Assembly: GCA_009103225.1 (NCBI GenBank) | Contig: RHPI01003009.1 | Coordinates: 37,463-81,719 of the forward strand | From: Chlorokybus atmophyticus | Taxonomy: Eukaryota; Streptophyta; Chlorokybophyceae; Chlorokybales; Chlorokybaceae | Direction of reading: 5' to 3' | DNA: 44,257 bases | Part shown: piece by piece, positions 21,828 to 31,641 of the stretch | Layout of the letters: each line of letters starts with the position of its first letter | Numbering within the stretch: the first letter of the stretch is position 1 | Notes under the pieces: generated by a model | Seen by the model: the letters and a program-made list of their open reading frames with translations, nothing else | Told to the model about the DNA's origin: nothing | The model's database searches: none | Program-made: the position numbers and the translations under genes

Positions 21828-23520
21828 ATGGGAAGGCGCAGCGGGAGTGCTGAGATGGGGTTGTTGGCTGGCGGGTTGGAGGGTGGCGGGACGGGGAAAG
21901 TTGCTCAGCGCGACGGCGAGGAGCAGGAAGGGCGGGGCTCGCCACCCGCAGTGGAGCAGACCTCTGTGAGGGCAATTGGCAGGCAGTACTACCAGTGGGC
22001 GAAGGCTGTGCTTCGTGCCAATGCCGCCTCCACCGCCGCTGCCGCTTCCACCGCCGCCTTTCTCGACGTAGCCCGCCCTGCCCCTCCTGCTGCTGTCGGC
22101 GCTCCCCAGGTGTAATACTTACGCGCTATATGCCAGCATGTGCCAGCAGCGCTTAGGGTTTGGTTGATCACTTCAAAATGCCATTGTGAGTGACGCCCAA
22201 TGAACACTAGGAGTCAACAAAGGACCCAACGAAAGTCCAGGCCGTCACCAGCCTGCAGCCTCGTCACAAAGCTGTTCTCACTTCTCGAGCAGGTAGGCCC
22301 TACAGTGTCTCTGCAGGATGCTTTCCGCACTTACAAGCATGCAGGCAAGCATGCAAGCATGCTTGTAAGTGCTTTTTTGCTGCCTGGCTGCCTGTGTGTT
22401 TGCTCTCATCTACAAGACCATTCGTGGATGCCCATGCAGTCTGCAGATGGCTCCTCTACCTGTGTCTGCTGACTTGTGAGTGCAGCGCACATTCAAGCAA
22501 GCATGCTTGCTTGCTTGCATGCATGTGTGCTTGTCTCTCATGCCTACAACACTGGTGTTCAGGGTTGATGCCAAAGCACCCTGCAGCAGATGGCTCATCT
22601 GATTGTGTGTACTGAAGTACTGTATGAAGTAAGGCGATTCCATAATCAAATCCCACTGTACTACTGCAGGCACTGGGACGGCTGTCATCATTCAGGATGG
22701 ACTCAGTGTGCCGGTTGTGCAACTCCAGCTGGCGCAGAAACCAGATGGGTTGCCGTTTCTGTGCAGTGCAGACATGCCTCCTACTCCTGCTCTGCCTCAT
22801 CCACCGTTGCCGAGCAGCAAAGCTTGGATGCACGACTGCAGTTACGACCAACACATGCGGAGCGACCTTCGCTCGCATGACTCGCGCAGCCGGCACAACG
22901 GTCACGCCAGCTGCAGTTACCAAGAATATGACGAAAGATGTTATGTTGACCACCGGCACCACGATGAGAGACATGGCTATCACCGCCATAGTGACTGGTA
23001 TCCGTCCAGTTCCTCTAGGCGCTATGATTTTGGTGATTGCGGCATGTCACGGCATGTGGTAGGTGCATTGCTGAATTCGTTTGGTTGATGTTAAGCAGGT
23101 CGACAGCAAGGGTCGTTGCTGTCGACCTGTTGCTATGACTAGAACAAGTTGAGTTTGAGCGATAGGTTTGTGCAGAGCTACAGGTCAGAAGCTCAATCAC
23201 GAGGATACCACAAGAGGCAACACGATGATTGCAAAAGCTGGGAACATTCATCCCTTGGCATGCGACCAAGCAGCTACAGCCCCTTGCGCAGCCGCAGTCA
23301 AAGCCCCAAACGACACCACATTGGTAGCGCCAGGGTTGTTGCAAGCAGGAGACAAGATGAAGCTAGGTATGCGCTTGGTGAAGAGTGAAGTAGCCAATAC
23401 GCTGCTGTTAGGATTGCGTTTAAAACATTGCACTGCAGAAAGCGTGATGTGGATGTGAATGACCGCTGGGAGCTTGCGTCTGCACACCACTCCAGAACAC
23501 GCAATGCAGTCGACGCCTGA
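21828..23520 (+). CDS. RS/His-rich low-complexity protein
   Basis: Five exons, 21828-22109, 22211-22292, 22670-23058, 23176-23366 and 23439-23520, fit in phase for 341 residues. TGTAA follows the stop after about 12 bases. The N-terminus is Gly/Ala-rich with one ordered-looking stretch (VRAIGRQYYQWAKAVLRANA). The middle has VIIQDGLSVPVVQLQL. From about residue 160 the chain is rich in His, Ser, Arg, Asp and Tyr (SHDSRSRHNGHAS; HRHHDERHGYHRH), ending in RS-type repeats (SYSPLRSRSQSPKRHH). Such tails are typical of splicing-associated or phase-separating nuclear proteins, so a role in RNA processing is a reasonable inference, but there is no RRM or other named domain. If exon 4 reads through instead of splicing at 23367, the protein would end at 23388. 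Confidence 0.6.
22327..22372. repeat. 16-bp inverted repeat in intron
   Basis: GCACTTACAAGCATGC (22327-22342) pairs exactly with GCATGCTTGTAAGTGC (22357-22372). The 14-base loop is itself built from GCAAGCATGC. It lies in intron 2 of the RS/His-rich gene. Confidence 0.75.
23096..23129. repeat. 14-bp perfect hairpin in intron
   Basis: CAGGTCGACAGCAA (23096-23109) and its exact complement (23116-23129) are separated by six bases. It lies in intron 3 of the RS/His-rich gene. Confidence 0.75.
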
Positions 23521-24063
23521 CGATGCGATATGTGTAAACGCTTAGCAGGTTTGATTTGTATGCATGCTTAATGAATCGTGCCCATTGCCATCGTCCCGCA
23601 ATGATGTGCATGCCAGTTCTATCTGTATAGGATTAGATTATTGTGTGGACTGTGTACATATATGCGTAGGGTTAGACTGTGACTGGGAACAACTGTAAAG
23701 TAATGTTGTGAAGTGCACCCCTTGCTACTGCCTTAAGCTAGTGCTGTAGCATACTGACATTCTTTGTTTGTGGGCAACATGAACGCAAGGGCAGGGAGTC
23801 TGTGTTCATTTCAACATGTCCACCCACGTTGATCATGTTGCAATTGACAGCTGCTGCTAATAGTAAGAATATTGCAACTGGCTAGCCATGCTGGAAGGTA
23901 CCAAGCTGCCGGAAGGTGGTGTTATTTGTACATAAAGGTACACTAATTGCGTGCTGTGCTTGGTTGATTGGGAATGCTGCGGACAATCTGCAATGTGTCT
24001 CATTGTTGATTTCAAGTTTGCGCCAATGTCTTGGCAGGTGCTCACGCTATTCAGGAGGTCACG
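23521..24063. other. Convergent intergenic stretch
   Basis: This is a gene-free interval between the RS/His-rich gene and the end of the kinase gene. Apart from TGTAA words near 23533 and 23693, nothing is recognised. Confidence 0.45.
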
Positions 24064-24165
24064 CTATTCAGCAGGTGGTTCTTCGGCCGCCGGCTCAGGG
24101 CCCGACTCTGGTTCCGCGGCGGGCTCTGGCTCGGCCTCTGGCTCAGGCTCAGGCTCAGGCTCAGC

Positions 24166-24236
<71 letters not shown>

Positions 24237-27200
24237 CTTCTGGCTCAGGCTCAGGTTCAGGCTCTGGCTCAGCTTCTGGCTCCGGCTCCGGCTCCGGCTC
24301 CGGCTCGGCTTCGGGCTCGGCTTCGGGCTCGGCTTCGGGCTCCGCCTCCGGCGCCGCTTCAGGCTCCGCTTCAGGCTCCGCCTCTGGCTCAGCGGCCTCG
24401 GGTTCAGCTTCGGGTTCAGCTTCGGGTTCAGCCGCTTCCTCAGCCTGGCCCTCGGCTTCGCCTTGATCCTCGGCAGCAGCCTCAGGCTCGGCTTCCGCTT
24501 CTGCTTCTGCTGCAGGCTCTGCCTCAGCTTCAGCCTCAGCCTCAGCAGCCTCTGCCCCCAGCTCGGCCTCGACCTCGACCTCGGCCTCAGCCTCGGCCTG
24601 AGCCTCTGCCTCTGCCTCTGCCTCTGCTGTTCCCTCCTCAGCATCAGCTTCCGGCTCTGGGGCTGCCTCCGGCTCCTCCGCCTCCGCTGCTGCGGCCGCA
24701 GCCTCCTCCTCAGTCTCTTCTTGCATATCAAGTTCGGCGTCCGATATTGCTTCGCGCTCAGCTTCCGCCTCAGCCAGGGCCTCGGCCTCGGCTTCAGCCT
24801 CAGCAGCCAGGATGTCCGCATCCTCCTCTCCTTCAGCAGCAGGAGGCCCGGCGTGGCCTACATCTCCGTCTGCGTCTTCTGCACGCAAAAGCCATATACA
24901 TGTTGGCGCAAGTTTGACTGCAACAGCTTAGTGTGAGTCAAGGGAAACAAGCAACGTTACCAGGAGTGTGGTCTGATGCAAACAGCTCATCCACAGGCTC
25001 AACAGGCTCTGCGGACCGCATTTGTTGCTTGCCGTCCTGAGCATTCTCTTCTTCCTCCTGCTCATATTCTCCGTCATCATCGCTGTCCTCGTGCTCATGG
25101 TCCTCGTCAGACTCCGGCTCCTCATGATCGGACTCCTCCTCAGGCTCCGACTCCTCCTCTTTCTCATCCTCTGAAACAGGCTCGCCCCTGGCCTTCTTCT
25201 CCGCCTTCTCCTGCTTCTTCTTCGCCTTCTCCACCTTCTTCTGAGCCTTCTCTGCCCTCTTGGCAGCCACGGCCTGCTTCTTCTCAGCCTTCACAGCCCT
25301 CTTGGCTGTAACCTCAGCCTTCTTAGCTGCCCTCTGAGCCTTCTCCTCGGGTGTTCTCGCTACCCCTTTCGGCTTCCTTGCCGCTGGCGCTTTCACTGCC
25401 GGTGTTGCGGCCTTGCTCTTGACCGCGGTCCCGGTCACGGTTAAGTCAACCTCCCTTGAGCGGGGAGAATTGCTCTTTGCCTGCTGGCGCAGCCCCGTAA
25501 TCACTTCTCGAACCGCCTGCTTGCGCAGCCCCGATACTGCCTTCTGAACCTCGCCATAAACTTCATTTGGAGGCGGCACGGCTGATATCTACATCGTCAT
25601 GCACATACGGGGGTAAGCAAGTAACAGTGCGCATACACGCACGCACGCACATGCATACGCGAATACATCATTCACTTGAATTGAGTGCTTATCACATACC
25701 TTGCAGACCAGGCCTTTGCTCTCGTAGTAAGACACCACTGGCAAGCTCTCGTTCATGAATGTGTCAAAGCGCTTCTTGATGGTGGCCGCGTTGTCGTCCG
25801 CACGCCCACTCGTCTCCCCACGCTTCAGCAGCCTCGCCTCCATTGTCAAGAGCGGGCAATCGAAGAACAACACCAGAGACGCCGGACCAACCTGTTGCAG
25901 AGCAATTGTCAACATGAACACTTTGTTGTTAAAGGGCAATACCACACTGACACGTACTGTTTGTTCAAACGCTACAGCTTGGTCCAACGCTCGCGGGAAC
26001 CCATCAACGAGGAAGCGGGACTGGCCGCTGTGCTCCATCGCCTTCTTCAGGAGACTGATTGTGACGTCCATTGGAACAAGCTTGCCCTCCTTCATGAGAG
26101 CTTCACACCTGTGCAGGTGGTTGGTTACTGCATTGTCTGGCTTGTCCTGATTGTGCGTGTAGTTGTGGCTATGTGGCCTTGAGTAGTAGTAATGAGACCT
26201 TGTAGTGTTGTTTGTTGACTTACATCTTGCCAGTAGCTGTCCCAGATGCAACCTCAGCACGCAACAAGTCGCCTGCTGATAGGTGCTTGAACTTGAACTC
26301 CGCCACCATGCGCTCGCACTGCGTGCCTTTGCCACATCCTGGGCCGCCTTTGGACAAAAGGACAACAGGATCAGCCTCCTGCTGTCACGTGTGTACATGT
26401 CTATGTGTGACTGTGCGGTGTTAGACTCACCAAGTACAAACACAATCTCTGCATCTGCAAGAGCTCCCGTGGAGGTAGCCGAGGTGATTGTTGATGTTAT
26501 TGACCGCATCTCAGCTTTTTCTGCTGCCATACTGCGCTGCTCCTGCCTTGAAGCCAAGAATCTGTGGACTGCTGCAGCCTCTTCTGTCTGGTAAACATCA
26601 AGCAGGGACACACATAAGTTTCGCTGCTGCAGACCCAACTGATGTATTGCAGGTTGGTTGCTAAAACACACCTCATTGTGTGCAGTAAAGAAGGCTTTGA
26701 TCAATGCGCGGGACTCTGTTTGTGTGATGGGGTGAGCTTGCAGTAGCGCCGCGAAACAGCGCACATCCTTTTCCGTTGGCCTCGCATCTGTGTTGCCACC
26801 GACAGAACATGTACAGTGAGTAACTTGTATAGGTTAATCATTGTGTGCGAGGGTGACGTGTTGTGTGGCGTGAGATGTTTACCGCTTGGTGGTGATGTAA
26901 CTGCTTCAGCCAACACATAACCCATCAGCGTGGCGTACTGCTCTTCAGACCTGAAGGAAGCAGCAGACAAGACACATGGTTGGTCTGATTGACACAAGTC
27001 ATTGACAACTGTCAAACCTCCCTCGCAACCCAACACAACAGCATAGGCAAGCATTGTGTGTGTGACCAGTTTTCCAACTACCTGCACCTCACCCCATTGG
27101 CACGCAAGGCACGTGCACACTCATAGCAGCGGCCTCGATGCTTATCATATCGCCAGCACACGCATAAACCAAACACTAGTATGCTGAGCACTTGTGCCCA

Positions 27201-27626
27201 CACACGGCAATTGCAATGCCTCAGAAATTCTCACGGCCAAGTCTATAACGTTAACTGGTTGCTTCAGGCGATTTTGAGAAAGGGCTAAGTGAAAAAAGTT
27301 TGTTCCTCAGAATTGATGTATTGTTGTTTGGGGTGTCGTTGTTGATTCAGCTGTTGCTTGGTTCATTGTTGACGTTGACTGTGTTAACTGTGTGGGGCAA
27401 ACTCTTGTTATGCGTAGGCTTACATATTGGCAGGACGGTGGTGTTTCCTAAGGGCCTGCTCCAGTGAAACCGACTGTTTGATAGCCCGGGCAGCTTCACC
27501 ATTGGTATGGTTATCGCTGGCCGCCTGCTGCTTGATTGCGTGTGAGGCAGCAGGGGCATCGCTGCCAGCGACGCTCCTCTCCACGACGGGACCCAACGCC
27601 CCGTCACGAGACGCCCCGCACCCCAT
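24064..27626 (-). CDS. UMP-CMP kinase with MGCGAS N-terminus and acidic tail
   Basis: The kinase domain transfers phosphate from ATP to UMP/CMP. Ten exons: 27626-27424, 27140-27093, 26950-26883, 26787-26672, 26587-26431, 26347-26224, 26108-25958, 25891-25700, 25588-24961 and 24878-24064. All phases match, giving 833 residues. The core (about residues 190-400) has the P-loop [10 protein letters not shown], the NMP-binding [11 protein letters not shown], the [10 protein letters not shown] motif, [19 protein letters not shown] with GRADDN (lid) and a final [10 protein letters not shown]. The N-terminus MGCGAS is a consensus for N-myristoylation with an adjacent palmitoylatable Cys. After the kinase come a Lys/Ala/Glu coiled-coil (about 100 residues), an Asp/Glu/Ser segment and a 270-residue Ala/Glu/Pro tail encoded by GGCTCA/GGCTCC hexanucleotides. 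Canonical UMP-CMP kinases are about 200 residues. Joining the MGCGAS exon relies on a phase match with a weak acceptor at 27141; without it the protein would start at 27148. Confidence 0.85.
24100..24450. repeat. Coding (GGCTCA/GGCTCC)n hexanucleotide repeat
   Basis: On the plus strand this is a run of AGGCTC hexamers, purest around 24140-24235, with degenerate GGCTCC/GGCTTC units to about 24450. On the minus strand it encodes the Glu-Pro/Glu-Ala tail of the kinase gene. Because the unit is a multiple of three and lacks stops, it creates long open shadows in other frames on both strands (for example 23916-24917 plus), which should not be annotated. Confidence 0.85.
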
Positions 27627-27865
27627 CGCTCACCCCACCTATGCTCCCCCTGCCCCTGCCCCTGCCGCCGCACACGCCGCCGCCGCCGGGGCGTTCGCCC
27701 CGCTTCGCCGGCGCTTCAGGGGTGAGCGGCAGGGTGGGGGGTTATTTTTGGCCCAACCCCGCATGGCCTTGGCGCTGTGTGCTAGGCCTGGCAGCGTTGC
27801 TACCTTTGCTTTGGGAATTTTGATGCTTTTGGTTGCCGGGCGTTGGTTGACCTAAAAACCCTCTC

Positions 27866-27930
27866 CGAACCCCGGACTTTCTTTCTGGGTCAGAAGTTCT
27901 GACCCCCCCACGTGGTCGGGGTTCATAACG
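27866..27930. repeat. Nested hairpins
   Basis: GGGTCAGAA-G-TTCTGACCC forms a tight hairpin (about 27886-27904) enclosed by GAACCCC (about 27867) and GGGGTTC (about 27920). The whole could fold as one stem-loop with an inner arm. No known RNA family is recognised. Confidence 0.55.
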
Positions 27931-29313
27931 CTTGCATGAAAACGGTTGCATTGAACGCGCGCTCGCTGCGGATTTCGTGAGGCCTGAATTGTGTGGACGC
28001 GCATCATTTAAGTTGCAATTCATGACAGGTGGCCGGGCGTGCTCGCTGGAGTGGATGAATGCTGCATTCAGAATGCAACTTGCATTTGCATTGAGCGTTA
28101 TGCCAAAGGTTTGTGACCATCAACCGTTAAGTCATGACCCTGGAGCTTACATGTATTGGTCATGAATGGAAGATGAAATGTGACATGTATAGCAAAGATA
28201 GCATGAGTAATGGAATGACTATAGAAGAAGTTGAAACACTGATAACGACGATAGTATATACAATAATATTGCGTGCGGTTTTGCAAGTAAGATTGCTAGT
28301 TTCTCTCACGCCCCCCCATTCACATGTGAATTGCAGATAAAAACCTGAGCAAAGTGCAATGTGAATCTTATAGAGAATGATGCACTATTTTTTTTGTGGT
28401 ATAAAGGTTAACTTTGATGCCAAACTCATTACACGCGCTTGTTTTCATGTATATGGTTCCATTCAAAGTCTGAGTTGTAACCAGAAAGATCACATGACTT
28501 GCAAGATTTAATATGAAGACATTTCCCGACTGCGTTGCAATTTACATTGATTAAATGAGCAGATGAAGATGTCGATTATTACTACAGTACAACAAAAAAA
28601 GCATCATGTATGTAAATTGTCCATTCATGCATATTTGAAATGAACATGTTCAACATGGAGGGCATCACCGTGATGTGACAATGTTTACTCAAATTCCAAA
28701 TAGTGCAACATTCTTTCAATTCATGCCAAAGTGGCGACTAAGATCGCGTGTTTATAGCTTGTAATACTATAATATTACAATCGCACTTATCTGTGCTGAT
28801 AGTCACGTAAAACATTTTACAAACTGTGCTGTTATACTCATGTTTGTGATGGCATATGATTAATGACATTACACGTGAAGACCAAAAGCCAGTTTGGGGA
28901 CGTATAAGTTTCTAGGTAGGGGAGAAAGATGAAGGTTGGGGCATAAAAGATGGGGAGGTGAAAAGTTAGATAATGGTATGCAATTTACAATGCCGATTTT
29001 TAAATTATACCATTGCTATGCTTATTTTGCCGCGTGTTTTCCCCACCGAAAATCGCATGGAACAAATGCACACTGGGAAAATTATACATCCATTAACTGA
29101 CAGGTTGGTCTTCATGTGTATGCACATGCACATTGCGCATATCTGAGTGGTATACCCCACACGCAACATATACATATATTTGCACATAATTGTGCACCTA
29201 TGTTTGTCGATTTAATATATGCTGAATTAACATATATCGTAGTGCTAAACAATTTTTGTAAAAACAGCAACTCTGTGAATACAAGTTACAAGTAACTTAA
29301 GCTTGTTCCAAAG

Positions 29314-29351
29314 AAGATAATAAGAGAACTTGCAAGTTCTTTTATTATCTT
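29314..29351. repeat. 19-bp near-perfect inverted repeat
   Basis: AAGATAATAAGAGAACTTG is followed directly by CAAGTTCTTTTATTATCTT, with a single G-to-T-type mismatch and no spacer. It lies in AT-rich noncoding DNA. Confidence 0.7.
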
Positions 29352-29987
29352 ATCTTTTCAACGGCTCAACTTATACATTCTGATTGTCAACTGGAGCGCA
29401 TATATTGGTGGAGTTTAACAAGTAGTCAACCAAATATATTGGCGGCGCTGTTCATGAAATTTCGAAGCACTATGGTCAATGCGAGGTTAAAAATGTGTTT
29501 GAATTTAAGAAACTGAAAAACCTTCATCGATGGACACATATGGCGCACAATTATCTCACGAGTAACTCATGAGGACAAAACTTTGACGTGCAAAATTTTC
29601 TCACATCGATGCAGATCACTGATATATGGCATACCTATGAACCAGCACATATGTGCACAGTATAGGGTCGCATGCTACACATGTTACTGTCGGTGTGAGA
29701 AAGATGTAGGCATGATGACACACAATAGAAGACACAATGTACATATGTCAAGGTTAAGGGGTAACATATCAAAGCATGTGTGAGATTAATAAGAACTACA
29801 TGTACCTATCCATGAATCAACACGCAATATCATATACACACTAGTGTAACTCTTCCAAACCAACCGTATCTAGTCCAAACCAAACAACATATATCATCCT
29901 TACACCCAACTCCCTATGTACACCTGGTGTGTGCTGCACAGGCACTGTCGCACCTCACTTCATGAAGCATGCACAAGTCACCACACA

Positions 29988-31220
29988 CTACGACAGTCCC
30001 GTCCCCGAGCCAACCAGGTAGCCAACCCCAGCAGTGATTCCCATGGCAATGACGCCCCCGGCCACAACTCGAAGTGCAGCGCGCACGACGTTGGCACCAC
30101 CGAGTCGCGCCCCGACCCAGCCAAGGATCGCCAGCGTAAGCGTGGCCACGACGGACACCACCGGCACGCGGATCGCGCGGGCGTCGGGCGTGGCGGCGGC
30201 GGCGATCAACGGCCACATGCCGCCTGTCACGAAGGAGAGGGCGGATACGACTGCGGCCTGAGAGCAAAAGAGAAGTGTGTGTTACACAGTGTAATTTGAA
30301 CTTCCCATGCATGCACTCGCAAGCAAGCAAGCAAAAGCATGCACGCGCAGGCGCACATGCGCATGCGCGTACGTGCGTGTACAGTTGTATGTGCGAGCAC
30401 GCAGGCACGCACGCATGCGAGCCCAGGCGCGTGCAAGTGCACAAGGCCATGTGCATGTCACGAGTGGAAGTGCAGTCATGGTGCAGACGAGGTTGGGTAC
30501 CTGCAATGGCCTCGCTGTCGTAAACTCGGTAATCCCGAGCTCTTCTCTCATGTGTGCAGCAACAGCATCGCCTTCATGCAGCTCCAACGCCGCCTACAGC
30601 ACATTGTTCAGTTGATTTAATACGCATGCATCTGCATCCACGCGTGCGCTTGTGCGCACACGTGCCTGTGTGCCTGCGTGCCTGCGTCGCGTGCATCTGC
30701 GTTCACAACACATACCATGCGTGCAGTGGTGTAAGACAGTCCCCTCGACTTGAATATCATCGTGAGCTCATTCAGCTCATGTTCCGGGTGCGCTGCATGC
30801 TCCCATCTCTCTCTCTCAAGATCAGCTCTCTCAGTGTCTCTCTGACTCGACACGGATGTGTACTCCCCCACGGCCATGGACAAAGCCCCCGCGACGAGAC
30901 CCGCCACCCCCGCCGTCAATACACTCGCACGCGAGGGCGTCGCTGCAGCCACACCCAACACCAACGCAGCCGTGCTGACGATGCCGTCGTTAGCACCCAA
31001 AACAAGAGCACGAAGCCAACCGTTCCGCTCAACAAGGTGGCGCTCGTGTCCCTGAGGGAGAGGAGAAGAAGAAAGGAAGCAAGGCTTGGGAAGTGAAGTG
31101 GACATCACCATGGCTGGACTACGAGTTGTGTGTTCACAGCATGCAGGTGTATGCTTGCTTGCTTGATCATGCTGTTGCAGCTGCGAGATGCCTCACACAG
31201 CAACAACAAGCACACACACG

Positions 31221-31300
<80 letters not shown>

Positions 31301-31301
31301 N

Positions 31302-31338
<37 letters not shown>

Positions 31339-31641
31339 CAGCTACAGCCACATCCATGGCAACAGCAGCATGTTACCGCCAAGCACACATGCACACTTGC
31401 ACATTCAACTCGAGGTGTTGGCTGCAGCGCCACAGAAGGCAGCTAAAACAGCAAACAGGTTGCTCACCTGGTGTTCGTCAGCGTATTGGCTTTGAATCTT
31501 CTCTTCTTCTGAGACTGGTACGTCTGCCTTTACCTCGCTGCCGGCATGCCTCCCCTCTGCCAGAGTCGCTGCTATCGGCGCAGCAGGCGCTGGCAAAGGC
31601 ACCCGCACTGGCGGAGCCTCCACGTCTCTCTCCGCCTCCAT
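29988..31641 (-). CDS. VIT/CCC1-family iron-manganese transporter
   Basis: Members move Fe2+ or Mn2+ from the cytosol into the vacuole or another store, usually by proton exchange. Four exons, 31641-31468, 31051-30716, 30593-30501 and 30257-29988, are all phase 0 at the joints, giving 290 residues and a TAG stop. Exon 2 starts with GHERHLVERNGWLRALVLG and ANDGIVSTAALVLGVAAA (membrane segment 1), followed by LVAGALSMAVGEYTSVSSQ, the conserved second segment with metal-site residues and the SQRDTE turn. The acidic, Met/His-containing loop (ERERWEHAAHPEHEL and LELHEGDAVAAHMREELG) is the cytosolic metal-binding domain. The last exon gives three further membrane segments (AVVSALSFVTGGMWPLIAA onward). 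Exon 1 is a 58-residue Pro/Ala-rich, hydrophilic extension without clear targeting features. A 117-bp (GA)n tract sits in intron 1. TGTAA lies about 85 bases after the stop. Confidence 0.9.
31222..31337. repeat. (GA)n microsatellite with one ambiguous base
   Basis: An uninterrupted GA dinucleotide run of about 116 bases with a single N at 31301, inside intron 1 of the VIT gene. The N probably marks uncertain repeat length in the assembly. Confidence 0.95.

Larger units (their letters stand above)
27627..29987. other. Gene-poor stretch, GC-rich then AT-rich
   Basis: 27627-28000 is GC-rich and is probably the promoter region of the kinase gene. Around 27866-27930 two nested hairpins occur (GGGTCAGAA/TTCTGACCC inside GAACCCC/GGGGTTC). 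From about 28140 to 29900 the DNA is AT-rich with no supported gene. A 19-bp near-perfect inverted repeat (one G-U-type mismatch) lies at 29314-29351. Confidence 0.55.

Noticed and set aside
23916-24917. 333-codon plus-strand open frame rich in Gln/Ala/Pro/Leu
   Set aside because: It is the antisense of the hexanucleotide repeat coding the acidic tail; the repeat unit lacks stops in several frames.
31093-31495. Glu/Arg-repeat open frames across the (GA)n tract
   Set aside because: These are pure translation of a dinucleotide microsatellite inside an intron, and include an ambiguous base.
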